DNA of 64,000 bases from Lunularia cruciata (taxonomy: Eukaryota > Streptophyta > Marchantiopsida > Lunulariales > Lunulariaceae), in contig OX419755.1 in assembly GCA_948567375.1 (NCBI GenBank), forward strand, positions 61,763,945 through 61,827,944, in the 5' to 3' direction. The notes under the pieces were generated by a model. That model searched no databases, was not told the origin of the DNA, and saw only the letters and a list, made by a program, of their open reading frames with translations. Position 1 is the first letter of the stretch. The number at the start of each line of letters is the position of its first letter. Shown here one piece after another: positions 29,878-41,990 of this stretch. The position numbers and the translations under genes are program-made.

Positions 29878-30089
29878 AGTATATAAAAATATGGTGAGGA
29901 GGTACTCATCATCCTTTTATTTGCAACTTTCTCTCTCTCATTGAGTTCTCTAGTGAGCAATGTCTTGAGTCTTGGAGTGTTAGCCTTGGAGGAGTATGAT
30001 GGAGTTGGGACTCCTTGCCTTCTTAGTCCATGATGTGCTACCATAATAGCAATCAAAGGTTCATCCTCAATGAGACAGGCCAGCTCACA
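29878..30089 (+). repeat. Gypsy-2 copy 2, 5' LTR, second part
   Basis: AGTATATAAAAATATGG... to GGCCAGCTCACA. It completes the LTR split by giant LTR C. The 5 bp target duplication happens to rebuild the TATATAAA box on this side. Confidence 0.9.
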
Positions 30090-30093
30090 TTTT

Positions 30094-30110
30094 TGGTTCC
30101 GTTGGCAGGA
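30094..30110 (+). promoter_or_regulatory. Primer binding site of Gypsy-2 copy 2
   Basis: TGGTTCCGTTGGCAGGA, four bases after the LTR end. Three differences from copy 1 (TGGTTTCGTTGCCGGGA). From here to 30941 is leader with no gene. Confidence 0.65.
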
Positions 30111-30941
30111 CCTCTCTAGAAGGCAAGATAATGTTCCGTGTTCAATTCTACATTAGGTAGAAGGAAGCTATGAGAGCTCACTTGGAGATAACATTAGGAG
30201 AGGAGAGGGCTTACCTTGTGTTAGAGACCCAAGATCCATTTTTATACCCTGTAGTTCATTATGATGTCTTTGAAGTGATTTTGTACATCTTGTACTCATG
30301 AGAGGATTTGGAGAGATTATGTGAGGTAGATTACAGATTTTGGGGATTAAGGTGATTTTGGCCAAAATCTCAAATTTGAGATCTGGACTTGAAATTTCTA
30401 TACATGATAGCTTGGCTTCAGTTAGCACACTTGGAATTATAGTGAGAGCTATTATGTGCATTGGGCTAGAATTTTTGAAAGTTGATTGGGTAAACTTCTC
30501 CCACAATTCTATGCTCTCTAGAAAATTGTATAGAGTCTGTCATTTCTTCAATTTTAAGTGGATTATTGTGAAATTTCTTGAGAAAATTTACTACGTTGTA
30601 TCCTACCTGTTGACATAAAAATTAGAGAGAGATCATTTTTAAGTTGGGATTAATGAGTTTTTGAAGAGAGGGGGTGGTTTTTAGACCAAATCTGAAATAT
30701 GTGTGCTGAATAGAAATGTTTCTAAGCCAAATAGCTAAATAAAAAGATCTGAAATTTTGCAAGGAGGGACACCCTAGAGTTTTAATCAAGTGTGCAAAAT
30801 TCCAGAGGATTGTCAAATACTAGTTGAGAGATTTGAGTGAAATTGTGAGGAAGTGTCAATTTTGCTGAGTTAAGATCTCATGCATGAGGAGTTTGAGAGC
30901 AACAAAAAGCATGTTTGAGCGTTTAGATTCATCTTGGGAAC

Positions 30942-31415
30942 ATGGAGGGTCATCAAGAGTGGAAATTGAGACTATGTAAGGTTCCCCAAGGGTTTGAGGT
31001 GATTGTTGGGGTGGATTTGAGGAGAAGAGAATTTACAATAGAATTTGAAGAGAGTGTTGAGAGGATCCAAAAACCTACACCACTTGAAGGAAAGAATGAG
31101 TCTAAGTGCTTTCTATGTGGAGAGAAGGGACATGAGGCAAGTTCATGTCCATTGACCTTTGAGAGCAAGAGATTGAGGGAAAGGAGAGGTTTACTTGACT
31201 TGGGTTTGCATGTTGGACCTTCTTCACCAAGATTGAAAGGGAGAAGATCTAAGATAAAGGAGTTGTGTGAGGTTTGTGGAGTGGAAGGACTTCTAAAAGG
31301 ACATGCGTGTAGTAGAGTAAAAGCACTTTTGGAGACTTTGGTGAAGGATCTTGGAGAGAGTCTAAGCATAGCTACAGAAATACTATCACCTTCATCAGCA
31401 AGTTCTCAAGATTAG
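30942..31415 (+). CDS. Gypsy-2 extra ORF upstream of gag (copy 2)
   Basis: 157 codons, intact, aligned without gaps to the copy 1 ORF at 15053-15526. About 11 residues differ. The CCHC knuckle CFLCGEKGHEASSC is complete, as is the second cluster CEVCGVEGLLKGHAC. It has survived while gag-pol of the same copy has frameshifts and stops; chance or constraint cannot be told apart from two copies. Function unknown, nucleic-acid binding likely. Confidence 0.75.
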   Translation: MEGHQEWKLRLCKVPQGFEVIVGVDLRRREFTIEFEESVERIQKPTPLEGKNESKCFLCGEKGHEASSCPLTFESKRLRERRGLLDLGLHVGPSSPRLKGRRSKIKELCEVCGVEGLLKGHACSRVKALLETLVKDLGESLSIATEILSPSSASSQD

Positions 31416-31654
31416 TGATGGAGATAATCTTTCAACTTATGGATACACTATCCATGAGAGTTGGATTAATACGCACTCTAGGATTTGATGTTGCTATAGA
31501 AATCTTGGAGCAACCTGAACCTTTTGTGTTCCCTAGAGTGGATTATTCTCAGATGGGGTTATTCATGCATATACTCTATTAGTTATAGAGTGAGAGAAAA
31601 GAAAAGAAAAAAAGAAAAAAAATTGAGAGAAAAGAAAGATAGTGAGGGGTGAAG

Positions 31655-33470
31655 ATGGGGAAACTTACAATTTTCTTTGGAAAGGATGGAGAAGATGTGG
31701 AGGCCTTTGTGAGAGACTTCAAGAGAGCTTGCATACAAAATGAGAGGAGGAAGAATGAGTGGGGCTCATTATTACCAGATTTCTTTGAGGATGCAGCACT
31801 TACATGGTATGAGTCAAAATACCAAAAGAGAGAGGGGAGAGATGGGGAAGAAGAGTCTTGGGAGAGTTTGACTTCAGCACTCATTGAGAAATTTCTCCCT
31901 GATGAGAGTTATGAGAGATTGATGAGTGAGGTTACCTTTTTCAAACAAGGAGATGGAGAGAAAGTGAGAGTCTATGTGGAAAGAGTGGAAAAGTTAGAGT
32001 CCAGATTTTGCATAGTGTTGAGGAAGGGTGGAGATGATGTGGAGACTACTATGATTGGCATAGGAGCCATGCTCACCAAGAGTTTTGTAGGAGAGTTGAG
32101 ACCACAAATTAGAAGCAAGGTGAGATATGAGAAACCTTCTTCCAAGGTTGAAGCTATCAAGATTGCAATTTGTATGGAGGAGAGTTTGGAAGAGGATGAG
32201 AGTGATTTGGTGGTGAAGGAGGTTGTGCATCCTCCTCAAGGCTACAAGTATGGTAGAACTTCTGATACTTTGGTAACAAGGGTTGCACCACAAGTTGTAG
32301 TTGCTCCAGCTCTTGAACCTCCACCAAAGGATCACAGAACAACTTGCAGATCTCAAGATCAATGTGGTGCAACTATGGGAGAAGAAAGAGGTGGATCAGA
32401 ATGTAGGGAGAGGGCCTAGGAGTTATGGAAACTATCCATATAGAGGAGGCTAACCAACCAACAATTTCAATGATAGAAATTGTTTTGGTTGTGCAGGATG
32501 AGGCCATATCCAAAGGAATTGGTCAAATTCTACTTACCATGGAGGAAGGGGTTATGAGTGTAAACCCCAGTGGCTCCTAATCCAAATAAAAGGTGAGGGG
32601 ATAGCATCCATAGATGTGGTTGATAGCAAGTATGAGAAGGGAGAGTGCTCAAGTTCCAAGGGTCTTAATTTGGAGCTTTTGGTACAAGAGAAGAAGAGAG
32701 CTCGTTTTGCAGAGGATGTTCACTCTTCTCAAGGATTTACTCCAAGAAAGGATACACCAATGTCTACTAGGAGCACTCACACATCAACACCATCAACAAC
32801 CAAGATTCCAAGGAAGAAGTTGGAGATGGAGGATTTCTTGATTTCAAAGCAACAATGGAACTACAATGTGTTGGAGGATGTTGGTAGTCATAAGGCTAAC
32901 ATCATAGTGGGCCAATTGATTGCTTTGAACCCTACCTTGAGAAAGGAGCTTAGAGGTGGTTTGATTTCTACAAGGAGCAAGAGGAAGAAGAAGGCAAAAG
33001 CTCCAGTATCAATGGGGGCGGTGGATGCCAAGCTAGCACTGTGGGAGGCTTGTGAATATGCCTCCTAGATTGATGTGAGAGTGAATGGTCAACAACTTCA
33101 ACCAGTAGGGGTGATGGATAAGGTGGTAGTTTCAGTTCAAAGAGTTCAAAATCTCATGACTTTCCAAGTCTTGAAGGATTCAAGCTATGACTTACTTCTT
33201 GGGAGGCCATGGTTGAGAGCTACACGCACAACAGATAGATGGCACAAAGGGTACTTGAGGATTGGGCCATCAAACCATAGAGTCATAGTTCTTGTAACTA
33301 ACACCACCAACACTTCACATTCAAATACACCATCTTCAAATTATTGGGAATCAGATTCTAAAGAAGGAGCTTTAGGTGCGGACACAAGCATGGAGGAGGA
33401 TGAATTTGAATTGGATTCAGATGTGGTATCCCTTGTGTGCTATGGACTTTTCACCTAAGCTAGAGGTTTT
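31655..33470 (+). pseudogene. gag: Gypsy-2 copy 2 gag-protease, frameshifted
   Basis: Starts MGKLTIFFGKDGEDVEAF at 31655, like copy 1. The gag domain is open to ~32419, then a frame change truncates it before the zinc knuckle. The knuckle region at 32480-32540 is degraded. A second open block, 32616-33068, matches the copy 1 segment before protease. The protease core triplet is missing: about 100 bases around the DGG site are deleted near 33070-33095. The motif LLLGRPWLRATRTTD follows at 33194 on. An acidic linker ends near 33470. Confidence 0.82.
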
Positions 33471-34661
33471 GAAGGACCCAGTTAAATCACCATTGACACT
33501 TGAGGAGGCAAGGAGAAGGTTAGCAACCCTCAAGTATGACCCAAATGTTACCAAGTGAGAAGGTGAGATTTGAGGAGATTTTCCGCAAGTTCATCCATGT
33601 GTTTGCTTTCAGTTACAAGGATTTGAAGGAAGTCACCTTGGAGGAGCACAAGATAGAGGTGGAGTCACATGCAAGATCAATCCGCCAAAAGCAACATCGG
33701 ATCAGCCCACCAATATCTTTGGTTGTGAAGGAGGAGATTGATAAGCTCAAGGAAGCTAGATTTATCTTTAAGGTGGAGAATTCAGAATTGGTGTCTCCAA
33801 TTGTCATTGTGAAGAAAAAGAATGGCAAGCTTTGGGTATATGTGGATTACAAGAAGCTCAATGTTGTTACCAAGAAGGACTACTACCCATTTCCATTCAT
33901 TGATGAGATCTTGGAGGAGGTTGCAAGTCATGAGAGGTACAATCTTGGAGATGGTTATAGTGGATATAACTAAATCAAGATTGCACTAGAGCATCAACAA
34001 CTCACCACATTCACCACACCTTGGTGAACTTATGCTTTCAAGGTCATGCCTTTTGGGCTTTGCAATGCTCCAACCACATTCCAACGGTTCATGAATAAGG
34101 TATTTGAACCTATCATTGGGAAATTTATGAGAGACTTCATTGATGACTTTTGTGTCTATGGGAGCAAGGAGGAGCACTTTGAGCACCCAATCAAGGTCTT
34201 GCAATGCTTGAATCAGGAAAATGCATCATTGAGTGATGCATTTTCCTGATTCAAGCATTGCAAGACCTTGATTAGGTGCTCAAAGTGCAGAGAAGTGTAT
34301 TTTTGGATGTGAAGAAGGTCTACTTTTGGGGCACATCATCTCCAAGGATGAAATAGCAATTGATCTTGAGAAGGTGAGGAAAATCTCAAACCTTCCATTC
34401 CCTTCAAGCTTGACAAAGTTACGTCAATTCTTGGGGATGGTTGGATATTATAGAAGGTTCATCTTCTCGTTTTCCAACAAGGCTTATGCATTGACCATCT
34501 ACATGAAGAAGGTTGTAGATTACATGGTCATTTTGGAGGACAAGGAGGCTCTCAAAGTTTTTGAGGAGCTCAAGCAATTCCTTGTTGTAGCTCCAATTCT
34601 TGCTAAAGTTGATTGGAGTAAGCCTTTCATCCTCTACACTAATGTAGCCATAGGATGCACT
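33471..34661 (+). pseudogene. pol (RT): Gypsy-2 copy 2 reverse transcriptase to RNase H start
   Basis: RT N-terminal block from 33536 (RQKQHRISPPISLV), VDYKKLNVVTKKDYYPFPF at ~33842, stop at 33971, palm MPFGLCNAPTTFQRFMNKVF at 34046 on, FIDDFCVYGS near 34137. An inverted duplication at 34174-34288 disrupts the following part. RT resumes at 34326 (HIISKDEIAIDLEKV) and reaches the RNase H start, NVAIGCT, where giant LTR D is inserted (34661). Confidence 0.88.
34174..34288. repeat. Perfect fold-back: 55 bp inverted duplication in RT
   Basis: Left arm 34174-34228, 5 bp loop TTGAG, right arm 34234-34288, perfectly complementary by eye. Copy 1 has no such structure at this place. The right arm replaces the expected RT sequence, so it arose by copying the opposite strand (template switch or hairpin-primed repair), not as a functional element. 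Confidence 0.9.
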
Positions 34662-35049
34662 TGTGGTGCCCACATTTTTATTTTTATTTTCAAAATAGAG
34701 AAGAAGAAGTGTATAGAGAAGTCGGATTGCGCCTATATGGCCGATGAAGGTGAAGAAAAGAGTCTTTGGGATGAAACCCGAAGTAAAGTGATTTTGGGTC
34801 ATAAGGCAAAGTACTCAAAAATGCCCTGTCAGCATACAACCTGAAGTAAGGAGTCTTCGTATTGGGGGGAGCTCAACCCGAGGCAAAGACAATCTAACAA
34901 CCTTTCATAAGGGCAAGAAATTCAAGAAGGGACCGTTCAAAATTGGTGGCCCATACGCATGAAGTACAATTTATAGTGACAGGCGCATGCAAGAGGTGTG
35001 ATTTCTTGGTAGAAACTTGAATTGAAGAGAGACGAAGAAAGCGCGACTG

Positions 35050-35057
35050 TATAAAAA
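35050..35057 (+). promoter_or_regulatory. TATA box of giant LTR D
   Basis: TATAAAAA, first T 27 bases before the ATG at 35077, as in the other giant LTRs. Confidence 0.7.
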
Positions 35058-35076
35058 TTGGGCTAAAGACAAAGCA

Positions 35077-37641
35077 ATGTCGAGCAATTTTCCTTTGCAG
35101 TTGAGAAGTTGTCCTATAGGTGATCGTGGGAAGGGAAATAGAGTTGAAGACGCACTAGTGTGTAGAGGAGAAGTCGAGAGAGTGAAACCAAGAGACATTG
35201 AGAAAGCAGGAGAGATGGGAGGAGGAAAGAAGAACTCCAAATTTGCAATGAGGAATCATGCAATTCGGAGGCTAGACGTGATTGCAAGAATCGAAGTCTT
35301 GAGCCGACTTCAGATTACGTTCTTGGCATGGAACTGGAATGTCAGTTTTCCAGGTTTCATGATTGAGATTATTGAGAGTAAGTGTCTCGATGGCTCCAAG
35401 GAAGAGGGGAAGAGAGGAAATCCGGCTCGCTGGACAGAGTCGGATTGGAGATTAGTGCTTGGGAGAGAAGCAGGCACGGAGCAGGGTGCCACATTCTTGG
35501 GTAAGGGAGAAATAAAAGAAGAGACTCAAGAAGTGAGAGATGCTTTCTCTTCAAAGAGAACAAAGAATGGGTATAAGGTTGAGAATTACAAGGATCCAGT
35601 GAAGAGAGGGATCATGAGTGCTCTCATGGCAATCCTAAAGCCAGAGAGAACGACTTATGTGATGAAACACCAAGCGGTGTTCTTCCATAAGCTGTTTGCA
35701 AGAGAACCGATTAATTGGGCGAGGTGCTTCCATGGAAGGACGAGACAGATGGTGTGGAATTTGCAAGATAAGTCGCCTCCACACTACATTGTCCTATTTG
35801 CAGCACACTTCTACCTCCGATTGAATTTTCTCAACTCGGTGGAGCGAAATCAAATGGTGTCTCACTTCCATCCCAACTTAAGAAGAGAAGTCGACGTGGA
35901 GGAGCAATAGTACATTCTTCAAATCCGGAGCACGGATGAGTACTACACAAAGACGGGTAAGAGCGTAAAGATAGAAGCGAGTACTTCAAAGTCAAAGAAG
36001 TGGAGTCGGCAAGGAGAAGCCAAAGACAAGACAAGACCTTGGAAGACCAGGAGAGGAAACCCGAGGAGAGGCATGCTGGTGATCGCGTCAGAAGATGAAG
36101 ACTTAGAAGGCAAAGCCAAGTGCAAGTCCAAAGACTCGGAACGCAAGGAAGAACCAAAGCTAACGTTGCAAAGTGGAGATACGAGTAGCGATAGTGATGA
36201 AGGTGGAGAGATGACGTTGGTACCAGCTACTACGGAAGAAGAAGAACAAGTTTGGGTAGCGCTCAAAGAAGAAGATAATGTTGGAGGACGAGATACTTGA
36301 GCCTGAGGAGAAGAAGTTTGCAATTTAGAGGGAAGTTTGTTCAAGATGCAAGGCAAAGTGTGAAGCGGGTCCAAGTAAGGCAAAGGAAGAAGCAAACGCT
36401 AGCTCAGGAAGTGAGGCGTCAATTCCGATACAAAGATTGCAAAGAAGGAGGCAAGTATCAGGTGAACAAGAAGTAAGGACGGAGATTGCTACATAGGAGG
36501 AAGTAGTTGCGAGCAATGGAGTGGAGTACCTGTGGGAGATTGTGTGTCCATTGTTGGTAAAATTGGAGCACAAGAAGAAGGAGATGCAGTCAACATGTCC
36601 GGAGGTGAAGACTGTCTTGCAAGTATTATCGAGATTAGAAGAAGAGAACTCGGAGTTGAAGAATAGTATAACCCGAGGCAAGTAGGAAAGGGAAGTACTG
36701 CGAGGGGAGGCAGTAGTGCAGAATCAAGTGATTGAAGACTTGAAGAGAGAAGTGATGTATCGAGAGGAACTTGTGAAGAAGAGTGACATAGCGAGGGAAA
36801 GACAAGTAGCAGAGCATGAAATCTTGAAGCAGCAGTTTGCTGATTCTAGATTAGAAATTATCCATGCTATGGCAAGGGTAGCAGCAAAGGAACAAGGACT
36901 CGATAGAGTGATGGAGAGTGTAGAAGAGAAGAAGCAACTCTGGCAAAGTGAGTTGGCAGTAAGATATAGAGAAGAGGAGAGGTTACAAGAGTTACCTCGT
37001 AATCAAGAGGAGAAGATTGAGCAGAAGGAGAAGGAGAAAGAAACGGTGAAAGCCGAGTTTGAGGCAGAATTGGTGATGTACAAAGAAGATTGGCTTGCAG
37101 ATCGGGAACGTGAAGATGAGATTGGAGCCATTGAAGGAGATTGTCCTTAGAATGAACGCAATGCTAAGTACAGAGTCCAGCATTTGGATTGAAGAGACAA
37201 GGCTGCACAAGTTGAAGTTGTTGGTGCAAGAGATGAGGAGGAGACAGGCAAAAGACACAGATTTGAACGCACTATTGATAAGTCTCAAGACTCGTGTAGA
37301 TAGGAAGATATTAGAAGTAGAAGATAATATCGCGATTGGACTAGACTTAGTGAAATTGGAAATAGAAACTTCGGAAAGAAGTTAGAGCCAAACCCGAAGT
37401 AGATGAAATAGGAGTGCAAATGTCTTTGGAGTTACCAGTGGAGACAATAGAGAAGAGTGGGTTGGGAGATAAAGAGTTAAATAGGTTACCCACTAGTGAT
37501 ATTTCAGATCAGGAAAGAGAATTGCTAGATCAGGTAGAAGATGTAGGAGATGTGAAACCATAGGACAGAGTAGTAGGAAGTAAAGTAACTTTGGGTTCGG
37601 GTTTGAAAGCCGAGGAAGAAGTAGACATCAGATCGGTTTAG
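35077..37641 (+). pseudogene. LTR-encoded long ORF, giant LTR D
   Basis: Spans 2565 bp (855 codons) from MSSNFPLQLRSCPIG to a TAG after EEVDIRSV. The N-terminal domain is open for 277 codons (35077-35910) and reads through the position that is TAG in B and C: here it is Gln (KEETQEVRDAF). After 35910 stops and frame changes appear, though the acidic region (36073-36300) and the coil (36716-37385) remain readable. Same architecture as LTR B. Since codon 151 is sense here, the ancestral ORF most likely continued through it. Confidence 0.78.
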
Positions 37642-38419
37642 TAACCGATTTGAGATTTGAGTAGGCAGATATGAAGAAGTGCATTGTCATTTCAGATTTG
37701 CAGGTTTGTAGAGTCATTAGGAAGAGGTGCATTAAGAAGATAATTGTCGATTGTTTCACTACTTAAGAGTGGCATTCGCAGTCATATGTTGTTTAGTGCT
37801 CATAATTCTGAGAATAAATAAAGCAAAGTGCTGTGAAGCAGTGCTTGTTACTTAAGCTTGATTCAGAGTATCAACTTTGTGTTTGTGTTTGTGAGTGTGG
37901 AGAATTTTGAAGTGCAAATCAATGTGTTTGTTGGATGTTGGATTCTGCATCCTTGATCTTCATTCTATGTGTTTGATCCTGAATGAGGTGCAATCGAGGC
38001 AATGCCTTGACAGATTTGAGAGGAATTGTAGTGTTGGTAGTATTCTGCATTTGAGAATGCAATGCGAGGTTGATGTGAAGCAATTTTGATTGAGGAAGTT
38101 GTGCCTTCAGTGAAGGGGTGGAACACAATTCTGAGGCAAAGTTGCCATTTTTGGGAGAGCTTGAATCATCACAATCAAGATTGTTTGGAAAGAATTGAAG
38201 GTGTTGTGATTAAGGAGTGTGAATTTGTGACAAGATTGAGAACTAGTGCTTGTTACTCTCTTCTAGGTGTGGTTTCTACTTGAGAGATTAAAGACGCAAC
38301 TAAGAAGAACTACATGTTATTGTTTGACTTTGTATTTGGACATTTCTGACTTGTATCTCTATGGGAACAAACTTTACTTCCTCGATTACCGCAAAAGTGA
38401 TATTTTCTGAGTAGTCACA

Positions 38420-39962
38420 TGTGACAACCCGGCAAATATCACTTTTGTGGTAATCAGGTAAGTAAAGTTTGTTCACACAGAGATACTAGTCAAAAATTTC
38501 CAAATACAAAGCAAAGTAACAATTTTAGTTCTACTTGGTTGCGTCTTTAATCTCTCAGGTAGAAACCACACCCAGAAGAGAGTAACAAGCTCTGACTCGT
38601 AGTCTTGTCACAAATTTCACACTCCTTAATCACAACTCCATCAAATCTTTCCAAACAATCTTGATTGTGATGATTCAGGCTCTCCCAAAAATGACACTTC
38701 ACTGCAAAATGACTTTGCCTTAGAATTGTGTTCCACCTCTCCACTGAAGGCACAACTTCCTCAATCAAAATTGCTTCACATCAACCTTGCATTGCACTCA
38801 CAAATGTAGAATACTACCAACACTACAATTCCTCTCAGATGTGTCAAGGCATTGCTTTGATTGCACTTCACTCAAGATCAAACACACAGAATGAAGATCA
38901 AGGCTACGGAATCCAACATCCAACAAACACACTGACTTGCACTTCAAATTTCTCCAAACACTCACAAACATAGACACAAAGTTGATACTCGGAATCAAGC
39001 TCAATCAACGAGCACTACTTCAGAGCACTTTGCATTATCTATTCTCAGAAATTATGAGCACTAAACAACATGATATTGCAAATGTCACTCTTAAATAGTG
39101 AAGCAATCGACAGTTCTAACAACTATACCGTTCTACAACAACTCTTCTAACCTGCGGATCCGAAATGACAATGCATCTCTTCATATCTGCCTCTTCAAAT
39201 CTCAAAACTATTACTAGTTTAATCCAATATCTACTTTGTCATTGGCTTTCAAACCCGAACCCAAAGTAAATTTACTTCCTACTATTCTGTCCTCGGGTTT
39301 CATATCTTCTACCTCTTTTACCAGATCCAGCAATTCTCTTTCCTGATTTGAAATTGCACTAGTGGGTAATCTATCCAACTCTTCATCTCTCAACCCACTC
39401 TTCTCTAAGGTCTCCACCGGTAGCTCCGAGGACATTTGCACTCCTATGTTATCTACTTTGGGTTTTGCTCTAACATCTTTCCAAAGTTTTTCTATCTCTA
39501 TTTTCACTAAGTCTAATCTAATCAAAATGTTATCTTCTACCTCTAAGATCTTTTTGTCTACACGAGTTCTAAGACTATTTAACAAGGTATTCATATCTGT
39601 ATCCTTTGCCTATCTTTGCCTCATCTTTTGCACCAACAACTTCAACTCATGCAGCCTCGTCTCTTCAATCCGAATGCTGGCCTCTATACTTAGCATTGCG
39701 TTCATCCTGAGGACAATCTCCTTCAATAGCTCCAATCTCATCTTTCTTTCACATTCTCAATCTACAAACCAATCCTTACTTTGGGTTGTATGCTGACAGG
39801 GCATTTCCGAGTACTTTGCCTTATGACCGGAAGTCACTTTACTTCGGGTTTCATCCCAAAGACTCTTTTCTTTGCCTTCTTCGGCCATATAGGCGCAATC
39901 CAACTTCTCTATACACTTCTTCTTCTTTATTTTGAAAAAAAACAAAAAATGTGGGCACCACA
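38420..39962 (-). repeat. Gypsy-1 copy 2, 3' LTR with large internal deletion
   Basis: 1543 bp. It keeps both LTR ends and the last ~200 codons of the LTR ORF (39214-39796; EEVDIG-like end KANDKVDIGLN). The middle of the ORF, its N-terminus and the TATA box are missing; the junction is near 39770-39780, joining the coil to the promoter-side GTATGCTGACAGGGC segment. Beginning TGTGGTGCCCAC follows the PPT directly. Confidence 0.9.
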
Positions 39963-39980
39963 TACCCCCTCCCTCAAATG
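39963..39980 (-). promoter_or_regulatory. Polypurine tract of Gypsy-1 copy 2
   Basis: On the coding strand TTGAGGGAGGGGGTA directly precedes the LTR start TGTGGTGCCC. This purine run sets the 3' LTR boundary and so identifies the giant unit as an LTR. Confidence 0.85.
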
Positions 39981-41130
39981 TGAGCGTCCCTGTGAACATA
40001 GACCTCGGGTGTCTTAGAAACTTCCAAGTCTATGGTCCAATATCTCCAAACTCTCCACCCGTTTACTCGAGTGCCTAAAGGATTACCTTCCAAGTCTACA
40101 AGCTGCATGGACCCATTTTTGTAAAGATGAAAAACTCGATAGGGACCCATCCATCTCAAATGCAACTTGCCTAGAAAAAATATTCGGCGATTGTGATATA
40201 ACAAAACCAAATCCCCTTCACGTATAGTTACAGGATTGATTCTCTTATCGTGCTTGACTTTCCTCTGTGCTTGTACTTCTTTTGTGGTTTGCATTGCATT
40301 GTCTCTTTTTTCTCTTTTAACCACATCAGTTGATGAATCCAAAGATCCTGACTTTCCTCTTCCGACATTTGTTCTTCACAAAGAACCCGATATGTCGGTA
40401 CTTCAAATTCAACTAGCAGTATGGGATGCAAGCCATATGTCAAGAAGTATGGAGTTTGTTTGGTTGTAATCTTTTCTGTCATTTGATATGCCCACAACGC
40501 GGTTGGTAATTTTGTATCCCAGTCATAGGCATAATTGACAGTCACCTTATTCAGAATTTTGCAAAGTAACCCATTCGCTTTTTCCGTTAAGCCATTTGCT
40601 TTTGGGTTATAAGGAGTCATCTTCAGATGTTTAATCTGAAAGTACTTGGTTAGCACCTCCATTACAGAGTTCAAAAAATGTGTTCCTTGGTCACTGACCA
40701 ATTCCAGAGGACACCCATATTGGGAGATGATGTTTTGAAAGAAGAATTCCCCCACAGTTTCCGCATCATCTCTACGAGTTGCTTCAGCTTTGACCATCTT
40801 GGTATCATAGTCAGTGCAAACCAAAATGTATCGCTTTCTTGTGACTCGGGTCACTGGTTGAATGGGACCCACAAAATCAATCCCCCATTTCTCAAATGGG
40901 GCCAAAGGAAAAATTGGCCTCAAAGGCCGTTGAGAAGTAGCCGTCGGCTTCCCTGTTCTTTGACAAGCATCACAACTTTGTATATGAGCATGCACGTCTT
41001 TGTACATTGTAGGCCACCAATACCCTGCCAAAAGAGTTTTCTTTACAATTTTCTTCAGAGCATAGTGTCCTCCCAATGCTTTGGAGTGTAAAGATTCAAT
41101 CACTCCTCCTACTTTGTATGACTCTAAGCA
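39974..41130 (-). pseudogene. pol (IN): Gypsy-1 copy 2 integrase
   Basis: A 291-codon open stretch (41103-40228) holds most of integrase. The HHCC finger is visible (HSKALGGHY to SCDACQRTG), then GIDFVGPIQP with the first Asp, LVSDQGTHFLNS with the second and NPKANGLTEKANGL with the Glu. It continues through LWAYQMTEKITTKQTPYFLTYG to the C-terminal part. The last part is in another frame (40342-39974): LHLRWMGPYRVFHLYKNG, then EVYVHRDAHI and the stop. There is no chromodomain. This is the best preserved Gypsy-1 integrase in the window. Confidence 0.92.
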
Positions 41131-41990
41131 TCACCAAAGTACTTTGTCTTTGCCCATCTTAAATAAAGTGTTGTGTTTCAGCTGGTACGGCCCCATTTTC
41201 CTTAGAAAGACTGCCCGCTGTTCCGGGTCCATCCCCTCAAGACAATGAAGAGTATGCAGATAATGATATTCAGCTGCATACCTCGTACTTTGCATTGCTG
41301 ATAAGTGATACAACTCTTTGTCAGGGAACCGATCGTCAATTTCCCACTCTTGGTCTTGAGTTTCTACCCTGAACAAGAAGTCCGCATTCAAATGTGAAGC
41401 TCCCTTCCTTACTTGTACAGTATACATGAACTCCTGTAACAACAAGATCCATCTTGCAATTCGCATGGATAAATCTGCCTTCTTGACCAAATGTTGCAAT
41501 GCGTAATGGTCAACATAGAAGACAAACTCGTACCCCAACAGATAATGGTGAAATTTCTTGCAGGCATACACCATTCCGAGTGCTTCTCTCTCAGTCGTTG
41601 AATAGTTCTTTTTAGAAACTGAAAGTTGTCAGCTGGCATAATACACCGAGTAGTCCTTCTTTTCCTCCTTTTGACTTAAGATGACTCCGATGGCCATGGA
41701 CGAAGTGTCCACATATACATGAAAAAGGACGTCCCAATTCGGGGCTCTCATAATTGGTGCTTCAACCAGCTTCTTTTTCAACACCTGGAAAGCTTCTTCT
41801 TGATTTGCTTCCCACAGATAGTCTTTGGATTTCTTCAGAAGCTTTGTAAGTAGTGCAGCAAGCACTGCATAGTTTGACACGAGCGTATGTAATATCCGAC
41901 ATGTCCTAAGAAGGCTCTCAGCTCCTAGATGTTCTTCGGGGATTCCAAAGCTGCAATTATCTTGACCTTCTCAACATCAACTTCAATACC
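41131..41990 (-). pseudogene. pol (RH): Gypsy-1 copy 2 RNase H
   Basis: RNase H removes the RNA template. It reads VYVDTSSMAIGVILSQ (first Asp) and REALGMVYACKKF, then FYVDHYALQHLVKKADL and ARWILLLQEF, then DFLFRVETQDQEWEID at the C-terminal side. Open pieces are 41880-41629 and 41574-41131 in one frame, separated by a stop. The RT connection (RYYRRF-like region) near 41880-41940 is degraded. Confidence 0.88.

Larger units (their letters stand above)
34662..38419 (+). mobile_element. Giant LTR 'D' (solo Gypsy-1 LTR), TSD GCACT
   Basis: A 3758 bp unit starting TGTGGTGCCCACA and ending AGTAGTCACA. The left target duplication GCACT is at 34657-34661. The right one is at 49247-49251, because full-length Gypsy-1 copy 2 was later inserted into D's last bases. 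The terminal TCACA of D occurs twice: 38415-38419 and 49242-49246. It sits in the RNase H region of Gypsy-2 copy 2. The unit carries the long LTR ORF; the LTR end from 37642 on is non-coding. Confidence 0.92.
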
